Source of the DNA: Opitutaceae bacterium
GTDB taxonomy: Bacteria > Verrucomicrobiota > Verrucomicrobiia > Opitutales > Opitutaceae
DNA length: 64,000 bases
Assembly: GCA_016711225.1 (NCBI GenBank)
Contig: JADJTK010000001.1
Span: 383,230 to 447,229 of the forward strand
Direction: 5' to 3'
In this document: positions 8,681 to 16,396 of the stretch, piece after piece
Layout: each line of letters starts with the position of its first letter
Numbering within the stretch: position 1 is the first letter of the stretch
The notes under the pieces: model-generated
Seen by the model: only the letters and a program-made list of their open reading frames with translations
Database searches by the model: none
Told to the model about the DNA's origin: nothing
Program-made: the position numbers and the translations under genes

Positions 8681-9211
8681 ATGAAATTTCTCCCCTTTCT
8701 ACCCTGCCTGCTTCTGCTCAACGGTTGCGCGACTTCGCTGAGGCCCTTGAGGACGGTCGAGAAGGTCGATCTCGAGCGCTTCATGGGGCCGTGGTATGTC
8801 ATCGCGTGCATCCCGACCTTCATCGAAACCGAGGCGTTCAATGCGATCGAGGAGTACCGGCTCGACGCGGACGGCACCATCGCGACGACTTTCACTTTTA
8901 ACAAAGGCGGATTCGACGGTCCGCCCAAGCGCTACACCCCGCGAGGCTTCGTCGTCGACCGGGTCAACAACGCCACCTGGGCGATGCAGTTCGTCTGGCC
9001 CCTCAAGTCCGAGTTCCTCATCACGCACTTGGATCTTGATTATACCCGGACCGTCATCGGCCGGAATAAGCGTGACTACGCCTGGATCATGGCGCGCACG
9101 CCGCAGATCCCGGAAGCCGACTACCAGAGCCTGCTCCAAGATCTGAAGGCTCAGGGCTATGACTTGAGCAAGCTGCGGAAAGTCCCCCAGCGGTGGCCCG
9201 AATCGCGGTGA
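8681..9211 (+). CDS. blc: Blc-type bacterial lipocalin lipoprotein
   Basis: 176 residues. The N-terminus MKFLPFLPCLLLLNGC has a lipobox ending at C16, so the mature protein is lipid-anchored, probably to the outer membrane. The lipocalin G-x-W signature is present as FMGPWYVIA, followed by EEYRLDADGTIATTF, KRYTPRGFVVD and LDYTRTVIGRNKRDYAWIMARTP, all Blc-like. Blc lipocalins bind lysophospholipids or damaged lipids and are induced by envelope stress. A GTG nine bases upstream is a possible alternative start. The position after uvsE and near a B12 photoreceptor matches light-stress gene sets of other bacteria. Confidence 0.92.
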   Translation: MKFLPFLPCLLLLNGCATSLRPLRTVEKVDLERFMGPWYVIACIPTFIETEAFNAIEEYRLDADGTIATTFTFNKGGFDGPPKRYTPRGFVVDRVNNATWAMQFVWPLKSEFLITHLDLDYTRTVIGRNKRDYAWIMARTPQIPEADYQSLLQDLKAQGYDLSKLRKVPQRWPESR

Positions 9212-9363
9212 GGGAATGGCCGGCTACCCGGATCGCTCCCCGGCTGACTTCGCAGACCGGGAAACGCGATCGGGCGACTCACGACCATGTACGAGACCGA
9301 TCGGGTGGGACCGGCCAACGTTCGGCCAACGCTTCCGATCAACACGTGGGGAGCTTCCGATTC

Positions 9364-10560
9364 TCACTCGCCCCGGCGAACCCGATCGCGGCCGGCCCGT
9401 TTTACGCGCCGCACGAACCGGTCCTTGCGCACACGCCACGCCTGCAACTTGAACGCAGCGAGTTCGGGATCGAGACGGGCGAACAGCCAGTAGGCGAGGC
9501 GTTGTTTCAGTCGTTCCCACCACGAGCGACCACGCTGAAGCGTCTCGCAGGTGATCGGGAGTGCGCGCTGGGCCAGATCGGCTTCGAACTGCTGGCGTAT
9601 TGCATCGGCCAGTGCGGCGTTGCGGATGCGCAGCATGATCTCGAAGTTGATGCGAAGACTACGCGGATCGAGGTTCGATGAACCAACGAAGACGATGTCG
9701 TCCACGACGATCGTTTTCGCGTGCAGCACCTGCGGCTGGTACTCCCAGAGTTCGATACCCTTTTGCACTAAGCGCCGGTAGAGCGAACGCGACGCGAGCT
9801 GCATCAGCCGCACGTCGCTTTTCCCCGCCAGCAACACGCGCACCCGAGCTCCACGGGCTACCGCCTGCGCTAGCCGGTCACGCAGCCGATGGGGCGGCAA
9901 AAAATAGGCGGCGGTGATCGCCACGTCTTTCGCGGTCGCCAAATCCTGCCACAACGCCTCGCGCAGGGGATTCCGACCAAAGCCCGGCTTGATGAACAGC
10001 GCCTCCACCTCGCGTCCGCCGTCCGCCGGCACCTGCTGACGCAGGCCACCGTGAGGAAAAGTCCAATGCCGCCCGGTCGCCCGTTCCCACTGGCGGGCGA
10101 ATTCCGCCGCAAGTACCGCGGCAACCGGGCCGTGCACGCTGACGCCGCCATCGCGCCAACCCGCCGCGATGCCGTCGCCGCCATACTCTGGCGCGATGTT
10201 GCAGCTGCCGACAAACGCCTGCGTGTCGTCTACGACCAGTAACTTGCGATGGTCACGGAACGAGAATGACGCCAACCGCAGTTTATTGAACCAGCGCATT
10301 GTCCCGCCGGCTGCCACCAGTTCGGCGAAATAGCCGCGCCCAAGCTCGAACGAGCCGATCGCATCCACGATCAGCCGCACATCCACCCCGCGCCGCGCGG
10401 CCGCCGCGAGCGCCGACTGGAAACGATGCCCGATGTCCGAATCGCTGAAATAGAATGTCTCCATGCAAACGGACGACCGTGCCCCGTCGATGGCACGCAG
10501 CTTGGCCTCCAGCAGGTTTTGCCCGGTGCCATGCCAGGTGAAACGGTGGACGTCGGCCAT
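9364..10560 (-). CDS. phospholipase D-family enzyme, cardiolipin synthase-like
   Basis: 398 residues with two HKD motifs: H104-K106-D111 in FRDHRKLLVVDD and H280-K282-D287 in VLHAKTIVVDD, each followed by the GS(C/S)N segment. This is the ClsB-like arrangement without N-terminal membrane helices. Members join phosphatidylglycerol with another phospholipid to form cardiolipin, at the inner face of the membrane. A basic C-terminal tail (WRVRKDRFVRRVKRAGRDRVRRGE) could bind membranes. I chose the ATG at 10560; a GTG at 10596 would add 12 residues. It follows a small membrane-protein gene on the same strand by 78 bp. Other PLD activities cannot be excluded. Confidence 0.88.
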   Translation of the reverse strand: MADVHRFTWHGTGQNLLEAKLRAIDGARSSVCMETFYFSDSDIGHRFQSALAAAARRGVDVRLIVDAIGSFELGRGYFAELVAAGGTMRWFNKLRLASFSFRDHRKLLVVDDTQAFVGSCNIAPEYGGDGIAAGWRDGGVSVHGPVAAVLAAEFARQWERATGRHWTFPHGGLRQQVPADGGREVEALFIKPGFGRNPLREALWQDLATAKDVAITAAYFLPPHRLRDRLAQAVARGARVRVLLAGKSDVRLMQLASRSLYRRLVQKGIELWEYQPQVLHAKTIVVDDIVFVGSSNLDPRSLRINFEIMLRIRNAALADAIRQQFEADLAQRALPITCETLQRGRSWWERLKQRLAYWLFARLDPELAAFKLQAWRVRKDRFVRRVKRAGRDRVRRGE

Positions 10561-10638
10561 GTCGGTGGGGCTGCGGCGAAGTGGGGTGGGCGCCACAAGC
10601 GATCTGACGTTGGCAACCCGGCCCGCAGGGCGGCGGAC

Positions 10639-10857
10639 TTACTCCACTCTCGTTTTGCTCTCCGCTTTGTCTGGAAGCGCCTCGATGCGGCGCAACGCCA
10701 CAACCGCGGCAACCAAGCCCACGACCAAGAGCACCGCGAGCCCAGTTGTGCCCGAAGCCCAGGGAATGGCGTCCAGGAAGGCCCAGAGGCTTCTGAAGAT
10801 CAAAACTGAGGCACCGATGAGCAGCATCTCCATCCCTATGAGACTTTTCATTTTCAT
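10639..10857 (-). CDS. small two-helix membrane protein
   Basis: 72 residues, starting MKMKSLIGMEML with two hydrophobic stretches (about 8-20 and 37-56) separated by a short polar turn, and a charged tail ALPDKAESKTRVE. No known family recognised. The start is the ATG at 10857, with a second ATG two codons later. It lies between the large membrane protein and the cardiolipin synthase-like gene, all on the minus strand, so it may belong to their transcript. Confidence 0.6.
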   Translation of the reverse strand: MKMKSLIGMEMLLIGASVLIFRSLWAFLDAIPWASGTTGLAVLLVVGLVAAVVALRRIEALPDKAESKTRVE

Positions 10858-10874
10858 GCTTTGTGTTGGTTGAT

Positions 10875-11090
10875 TCAAAGCTCTGCTTCGGGCAAGACCG
10901 CCGTTCGCGCGGGCGCGTTGCCCCGGAAGGGCACGAATTGGTCCCGGGCGAAGCTGCTGCGCAGGCCTGCCACAAGACCGGCTACGAGCATTTGGAGCGC
11001 CGTGGGGACGATGGCCTGGAGGGGAGCGCGGGGACGCGGCCGTCGACCGCAGCGGACCGATGCCGAGAGGAAGGCGTTGCTCGTCGTCAT
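10875..11090 (-). CDS. possible 71-residue ORF between two membrane-protein genes
   Basis: An open frame of 71 codons beginning MTTSNAFLSASVRCG, with one short hydrophobic stretch (ALQMLVAGLVAGL) and an Arg-rich body. It fits tightly between the stop at 11123 and the small membrane-protein start at 10857 (32 and 17 bp gaps), which is the only reason to list it. Composition is poor for a real protein and no family is recognised; it may be chance. Confidence 0.25.
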   Translation of the reverse strand: MTTSNAFLSASVRCGRRPRPRAPLQAIVPTALQMLVAGLVAGLRSSFARDQFVPFRGNAPARTAVLPEAEL

Positions 11091-11122
11091 CGCACAAGAA
11101 ATGCGCCCGGCACCGGCACAGT

Positions 11123-14100
11123 CTACTCGGGCACCGGCGGAGGCACGGCCGGATTCCTGGCTTTCTTCCGCCAAAGACCGCCGGTGCCGAAACTCGTCCA
11201 GCCCCATTGCAGCCACCGGACGAGCGAGGCGGCAAGCCAGAGCGCCCACCCGAGCATCAAAACCCGATACCACCAGATGGATACCGAGTAGCAGCTCGGG
11301 CAAGGCAGAAGACTCTCGCATCGGGCCTGGAACCAGCGCAGCGCGGTGAGATAGGAGCCGTTGCCCACGATGAACATCTCCGGACTGCCGAGCAGGCCTT
11401 CGCCAACGGCGGCAAACAGAACCCCGATCGCTGCAATGGTGAGCACGACCAGCGCGGCCTGCATGGCGTTGTAGCTGCTGCGGCCGAGGCGCTGGAAACC
11501 GTCGCTGCCGCGCCAGGCGAGCAGAAATAGCCAGCTCACGACAAGGAGGGCGGCGGGCAGCGGGACTTGCGTCAGGCCGATGGCCAGCAGCATCCACGCG
11601 ACCGCTCGAATCGGCGAATGCGGGAGGCGACCGAGCACGCCCGCGGCGAGCAGCGAACACAGGAGGATGCCCCAAAACCTCACGGCGGGGCCGCGCTGCG
11701 GACCCGCGGCCCACAGCACCCAGCGATCTTGCGGCACATTGATGACGGTCTGGATATTCGCGCTTTCGACCGGAAGCCGCACTTCCCCGCCGCTCGCGCT
11801 GAAACCAAGGACGCCGTTGACCTTCCATCCGATCGAAACCGACTGCTCTCCCGGGTGCAGGGGGACGATTAGCTTGTCGCCGTCCATCCGCACCGGGATG
11901 GGTTTGTCGTTTTGCGTCAGCGCGGTCACCTCCGCCGCGGCGGGCAACTGCACCAGAAAGTCCTCACCGACACTGCATCGCAGCGAGAGGTCGAGTTTCG
12001 AAACCCGCTGGCGTTTGCCGAGGTTGATCTCGTGACTGCCACGATTCACGGTCACGGTCGCCCCGGCGATGGCCTCGGGTCGGCTGATTGCGAGTACGGC
12101 CGCTTCGCCCGGCCATGGCTGCCAGACCGGGACGAGGTCGTCGTCGCCGGCCTCGAACGTCGGCGCAAGTCCGGAAATCGCCACGTTCCAGACCGGCGAT
12201 ACGACAAGGCGCCAGCGCTCGACCCAGGAATCCGTCCCACGCGTGGCAAGCTCGAGGGTGTTCGCGCCGGCCAGGTCGCTCTCCCACGTCACGGACTGCT
12301 CCTGCGCGCCGAGGCGGACCTCGATGACGCCATCCTTCACGACGGCATTGGGCGACAGCACGTTCTCGCCGGGCAACAGTGGCACGCGGAGCGCGATGGC
12401 TTTGCCGGTTGGCGAGAGCCGCGACACAGTCGTTCGTACCTGCCACAGCAAACCGAGCTCGAGACGGCGATCGATCGCGGCGACGGTCTGCAATTCCTGC
12501 CGATCGTAGCCGGCCTGGCTGGCGACGGTCTTCTGTTTGAGCGTGAAAAAGACCTGTTGCTCGGGCACTCCGTCGGGCCGAACTCCGCTGAACGCCCAGC
12601 CCGGCGCCTCGATCTTCACCTGCCGTGGCTTGAGCGGGAATTGCCACTCCCACTCAGTAAGATTGGCGAGTATCCCCTCGATCCGCACCCGATGTACCCC
12701 CTCGGGCAACGTGATCCAAAGGAAGCCATCGTCGCGGCGTAGCGCGACCTCGGGCTGGCCGTCCACCAACACGGACAACGGCGACCATGCGGGGAGGCGG
12801 CCGGGCAACGGCACGGCCGTGCGGATCGCCGCGTGAATCTCGGCCTCGATGACGATCTTGCGGTCCGCCAGCGTCAGCGAAACCGAGGGAATGTCGGCGG
12901 CGGCCGGGTAGGCATCAGAGACTTCGAGCAGCCGCTCGCGCAATTGGTCGAGCGTAGCCTTGTCGGGAATCGGCGATTGCGCCGAGCCTTTCGGCGCGCT
13001 CACAAGAATGAGCGCGAGGATCACCGTGGTTTTCCCTCCGAACCGCAGCAAACGACCACCAGTCCGGCGCACATTCAACAACGTCGCCGCGAGCGCCAGC
13101 AGTAGAACAACCCGCAGCACCGTCAGCGCGCGCTCGAGTGCCATCGAGATGAGCACCGGCTTCACTTGTTGGGAGGCGCTCACCGGGCCATTCCACCCGA
13201 AGCTTACCGCCCGCCATGACCACTCCGGGACGCCCGGACCGGTCTGAATACGGGCCTTTGTGTCGTAGCTCAGATTGAAATTCGCACTCGAAGCCGCGCT
13301 CTTGCTGGCAATCGCGAACAGTTCCGATCGCCGCTTTTCCTCCCACCCGCGCCTGGCTTGTAACGCGATGTCCGCTGTATCGGCCTGAACTGAATCCTTC
13401 GTCTGCATCTGCTGGACCATGTCTTCGCCAAAGCCCGGTTCGCCGGTGATCTTCGACGCTGCACTCGCTATATCGCCCTCGCCCTGTCCGTAATCACGAA
13501 CGAGCTCCAACTGCGGGTAAAGTGCCTGCTCGATCTGCCGCACGACAAACGGAACGAGTGCCAGCATCAGCAGCGCGACCGCGGTCCATTTGCCGGCGCT
13601 GAGCACGCGGCGGCCGCGGCCCTCCGGCACCACTCGTTGGAGCGCAAGCGGCACGAGCAGAACCAACCAGAGATAGCGCGGTGCGTCCGGCTCGTGATAC
13701 GAAAGGGCGAAGGCCAGAAACGCCAACAATGCCACTTTCCATCCCCACAGCCGGAAGACGGCCAGCGAGAATACCAGCAGGATAAATAGATCGAGCAGCG
13801 TCCAAGTGGTGAGCCAGTCGCCTTCCACCCAGTCGGCGCCGAACAAGGCGAAGAGCCGCCATCCCGGCGGAAGACTCAACGTCGCGGAAAGTGCGTCGGC
13901 GTCGGAGCGCCAACCCGTCGCGGAGAACTCGCTCGCACGCGTCATTCGTCCGGTGGCTTCGAGGTTGAGATCGCGGGTGCGAATCTCGACCCCGCTGGCG
14001 CCGTTGCGCGGGTTGCGCGTGATGAGTTGCCCCTGCCCGCCGCTGCGTACCGAGCCGAGGTCCTGCCCCGGCGCGGCGTCGAGCCTCCACACCTGTTGCA

Positions 14101-15241
14101 TCGTCCCGCTGATACGATCGCGGAAAGTGAGCCCGCCCCCGTTCTCGTCGAGCCAGAGCTCGCGCGCGATCCGCAGACCCTCGGGCTTCTGCTGGCCCAT
14201 GCCACGCATCCGTTCCTCGAACTGAAACGCCGCCTTCGTTTCCCAGCGATACACCGGTAGATCGCGCCATTTTTCGGGAAACGTCGTCTGGGACACATCG
14301 ATCGCCGGTGCTCCGACGATTTCGACAACGCGGAAATCCGGCGAGGCGCGGAAAGCGACCAGTTCCTCCTCGACGGCCGGCTTCGCGCCCGGCGCGAAGC
14401 GAAAATCCTTCGGGTTGTCGAAACGGAAGGCATCCGCACGCAGTGTCCATTTCCCGGCGCGCACCTGCACCTTCATTCGTCCGGCGTCGTCGACCGCCAC
14501 CGGGATCGGACTCTCGACCGTCGCGAGTCTCCATCCCGCCGGCAGAATGGTGCCGAGATCCTCCTCCCGGCTTTTGCCCGAGACGATCATCTCGATCTCC
14601 GTGCGGAGCCAGAGCGGGATGCCGTCCTCGAGCAACGCGTGGAGTTTCACCGAGAGAAAGTCCTTGTCCGCCTCCTCCGTCGAGCCGTCGCGTTTCAACC
14701 ACAGAAACCCCTGCGAATCCCACACGGGCGCGTCCACGGGGTTGCCGTCGATGGATAGCGCGAGGATGCCGATCTCGCGCGGCAACGCGATGCGCTGGGG
14801 GCAGTTGCTCCAGCGATACGAACCCTCGATCCGCCAAGCGCCCGCCGCCAACCGGACTTCCGGCCGCCCGTCGCGCTCCAGCACCGCGACCAGCCCGCCA
14901 TTCGCCCGCACCTCCATCGGCCACGCCTCCAGCCCGCCCGGCAGCGGCAGCCATGCTTCATGGAACACCGTCGCGGCCATGGCGAACCGCCCACCCGCGT
15001 TTCCGGCCTCCAGGTTCAGCCGCGACGGCCAGAAACAGAGATGCTTCTTCGGGTCGGAATACGGCGTCGGGCAATCGCGGTGTTGCTCTCCCCATGTCGC
15101 CCAGGTCTCCCAGGCTTTCAGCGGCTCGGGAATCCTCCGGGAGGCAGGCTCCGAGGGCGAGGCTCCCCGCATGGACAACGTGAGCGCAGCCAGCGCCCAG
15201 ACCATCGAAAGTGCGAAAAATCCGACCCGATTGTTCTTCAT
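11123..15241 (-). CDS. large membrane protein of unknown function (1372 residues)
   Basis: Signal-like N-terminus (VGFFALSMVWALAALTLSMRG) followed by a roughly 470-residue beta-rich extracytoplasmic region. A cluster of hydrophobic segments comes next (LDLFILLVFSLAVFRLWGW, VALLAFLAFALSY, YLWLVLLVPLAL, WTAVALLMLALVPFVV), then a polar stretch with a lone helix near VLRVVLLLALAATLL. A second large beta-rich domain follows, ending in several helices (FWGILLCSLLAAGVLG through ALWLAASLVRWLQWGW). The plan is two big exported domains alternating with membrane bundles. It is not an enzyme I can name. It begins 620 bp from the divergent operator pair at 15861. Coding on this strand is clear from length and codon pattern. 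Confidence 0.8.
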   Translation of the reverse strand: MKNNRVGFFALSMVWALAALTLSMRGASPSEPASRRIPEPLKAWETWATWGEQHRDCPTPYSDPKKHLCFWPSRLNLEAGNAGGRFAMAATVFHEAWLPLPGGLEAWPMEVRANGGLVAVLERDGRPEVRLAAGAWRIEGSYRWSNCPQRIALPREIGILALSIDGNPVDAPVWDSQGFLWLKRDGSTEEADKDFLSVKLHALLEDGIPLWLRTEIEMIVSGKSREEDLGTILPAGWRLATVESPIPVAVDDAGRMKVQVRAGKWTLRADAFRFDNPKDFRFAPGAKPAVEEELVAFRASPDFRVVEIVGAPAIDVSQTTFPEKWRDLPVYRWETKAAFQFEERMRGMGQQKPEGLRIARELWLDENGGGLTFRDRISGTMQQVWRLDAAPGQDLGSVRSGGQGQLITRNPRNGASGVEIRTRDLNLEATGRMTRASEFSATGWRSDADALSATLSLPPGWRLFALFGADWVEGDWLTTWTLLDLFILLVFSLAVFRLWGWKVALLAFLAFALSYHEPDAPRYLWLVLLVPLALQRVVPEGRGRRVLSAGKWTAVALLMLALVPFVVRQIEQALYPQLELVRDYGQGEGDIASAASKITGEPGFGEDMVQQMQTKDSVQADTADIALQARRGWEEKRRSELFAIASKSAASSANFNLSYDTKARIQTGPGVPEWSWRAVSFGWNGPVSASQQVKPVLISMALERALTVLRVVLLLALAATLLNVRRTGGRLLRFGGKTTVILALILVSAPKGSAQSPIPDKATLDQLRERLLEVSDAYPAAADIPSVSLTLADRKIVIEAEIHAAIRTAVPLPGRLPAWSPLSVLVDGQPEVALRRDDGFLWITLPEGVHRVRIEGILANLTEWEWQFPLKPRQVKIEAPGWAFSGVRPDGVPEQQVFFTLKQKTVASQAGYDRQELQTVAAIDRRLELGLLWQVRTTVSRLSPTGKAIALRVPLLPGENVLSPNAVVKDGVIEVRLGAQEQSVTWESDLAGANTLELATRGTDSWVERWRLVVSPVWNVAISGLAPTFEAGDDDLVPVWQPWPGEAAVLAISRPEAIAGATVTVNRGSHEINLGKRQRVSKLDLSLRCSVGEDFLVQLPAAAEVTALTQNDKPIPVRMDGDKLIVPLHPGEQSVSIGWKVNGVLGFSASGGEVRLPVESANIQTVINVPQDRWVLWAAGPQRGPAVRFWGILLCSLLAAGVLGRLPHSPIRAVAWMLLAIGLTQVPLPAALLVVSWLFLLAWRGSDGFQRLGRSSYNAMQAALVVLTIAAIGVLFAAVGEGLLGSPEMFIVGNGSYLTALRWFQARCESLLPCPSCYSVSIWWYRVLMLGWALWLAASLVRWLQWGWTSFGTGGLWRKKARNPAVPPPVPE

Positions 15242-15860
15242 ATTGGGAACTGCGTGCGGAGCCCATCAAGACACCAGCCGGCCACTACGTGCAAGTACTT
15301 CCGCCGCCCGCGCTAGTCCGGCTCTTTCACACGCCGTTCCGGCCTGCGGCATCTCAGATAGGCAAAGCCCGTTCCGCTCGTTCGAGTTGTTCGATCCGGA
15401 CTATTGGCAAAACCGTCGCGGTTTTGCGTTTAGCCCGGGCACCCAGCGTGTTGTTCGCGGCGATCAACGTGGCTTCAAGTGTGTGCCGCCGTCAGAGGAG
15501 GTGTGAAATGTGCGGGCTAGCGTAGGACCGGCGGGCTGTACCGTCCTGCCGCTGGCAACGGCGGGGCCCGCTGGAACGCCCGCCCAGTCGTGTAGGCAGG
15601 AGCCGAAGACATCGAGCCGTGGCGCCTGCCTGTGGCCTCAGGCACCGATCCGGCGGCGAACGCCGCCGGGCCGAGCCGGGGCTCGCGTGGCGGGCGTTCG
15701 CGCCGGCTCGGTGCGGGAGCGGGTAGAGGCGGTGGTTCGTGCCTGGGCGTTCCCGCGCCCCGCGCCCAAGGCTATTCCGGCAGATCCGCATTGCCTGCGC
15801 GAGAGACCGGTGCGGCGCACGACGGCGTGCCTGGCCGTGGCGGGCAGATCGTCGATTTAC
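15242..15860. other. 619-bp gap upstream of the large membrane protein, no supported gene
   Basis: Open frames exist on both strands but have the Arg/Ala/Pro-rich look of GC-rich chance frames. A divergent promoter (15861-15877) could transcribe leftward through this gap as a long leader or non-coding RNA toward the membrane-protein gene; nothing in the sequence proves this. Confidence 0.45.
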
Positions 15861-15877
15861 TAGACGAAATTTAGACA
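15861..15877 (-). promoter_or_regulatory. paired TAGAC operator, copy of the merR autoregulatory site
   Basis: TAGAC at 15861-15865 and 15872-15876, 11 bp apart. The block TAGACGAAATTTAGACA matches the merR site (TAGACGAAATATAGACG) at 15 of 17 positions. On the minus strand TAAATT (15873-15868) could be a -10 as in merR, but the -35 is weak. The distance to the next operator pair (136 bp, first repeat to first repeat) is nearly that in the merR-fasciclin spacer (134 bp). Confidence 0.6.
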
Positions 15878-15970
15878 GTCCGTCGGCTCCCGAGAGCACT
15901 CGGGCGCATTGGTAGCTGGTAACATTATTTTGTGCAGCAACTAAAGCCCCCCCTAGTTCAGTTCGTCTGA

Positions 15971-16017
15971 TAAACCTAGACAAGGGGTTGCGTTATTAGA
16001 CATTACCTAGACAATAT
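15971..16017 (+). promoter_or_regulatory. promoter and operator of the lipid-modification operon
   Basis: TAGAC 15977, TTGCG 15988, TAGAC 15997 and TAGAC 16008 repeat the 11-9-11 bp layout of the fasciclin promoter. A TAAAC also sits at 15971. TTGCGT (15988-15993) can be the -35 and GACAAT (16010-16015) the -10 with a 16-bp spacer, overlapping the last repeat. The leader then runs about 65 bp to the small ORF at 16081. Function inferred. Confidence 0.65.
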
Positions 16018-16080
16018 GCGCCGAAAGAGACCACTTCGTCTCGATCACCAACTCAACCTGAAATCAAAACTGTTCCTACC

Positions 16081-16164
16081 ATGATCTCGCTCTTCCTTGT
16101 TTCCTACGTGTTCGTCGGCCTCGTTCTCTTGGCCGCAAACGACTACCGCACCGCCCGTGATTGA
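16081..16164 (+). CDS. 27-residue single-helix membrane peptide (small ORF)
   Basis: The first ORF after the operon promoter. It reads MISLFLVSYVFVGLVLLAAN followed by a polar DYRTARD tail: one transmembrane helix with a charged end. Its leader (AAATCAAAACT then TACC before the ATG) closely resembles that of the fasciclin gene, which has the same promoter layout, so translation is plausible. It lies 232 bp before the SDR gene. No known family. Too short for automatic gene calling; real status needs proof by conservation or ribosome profiling. Confidence 0.5.
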   Translation: MISLFLVSYVFVGLVLLAANDYRTARD

Positions 16165-16372
16165 TCCGCTGACGGGCCGTCGACCAATCCTTTGTTGGCC
16201 TGCAGATGCTAGCCCAGCCGCAACCGCTGCGTTTGTGCGCCGGTTCAGGCGGGCTGCTCCCCGTGGGTAACCCGGGCGCGACGACCCCCGCCGATAGTCC
16301 GACCGGGCGGCGCGTCTCTGCTGCGGCCGTCTCCGCTGCGGCGTGGCGAAAGAAATTCGCGGTGAACCAACT

Positions 16373-16389
16373 TAGACACTACATAGCAA
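16373..16389 (+). promoter_or_regulatory. third TAGAC-type pair just before the SDR gene
   Basis: TAGAC 16373-16377 and the near-match TAGCA 16384-16388 are again 11 bp apart, 8 bp before the SDR start codon. It could be a roadblock or a secondary operator. Weaker than the other pairs because one element has diverged. Confidence 0.4.
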
Positions 16390-16396
16390 CCACCCG

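Noticed and set aside
15492..15983. 163-codon minus-strand ORF over the operator region
   Set aside because: It runs through the paired operator and promoter, is rich in Arg/Ala/Pro, and has no domain.
16165..16396. Possible cobalamin riboswitch or 64-codon ORF between the small ORF and the SDR gene
   Set aside because: No B12-box or conserved core could be found on either strand, and the 64-codon frame has chance composition despite ending in an ATGA overlap.
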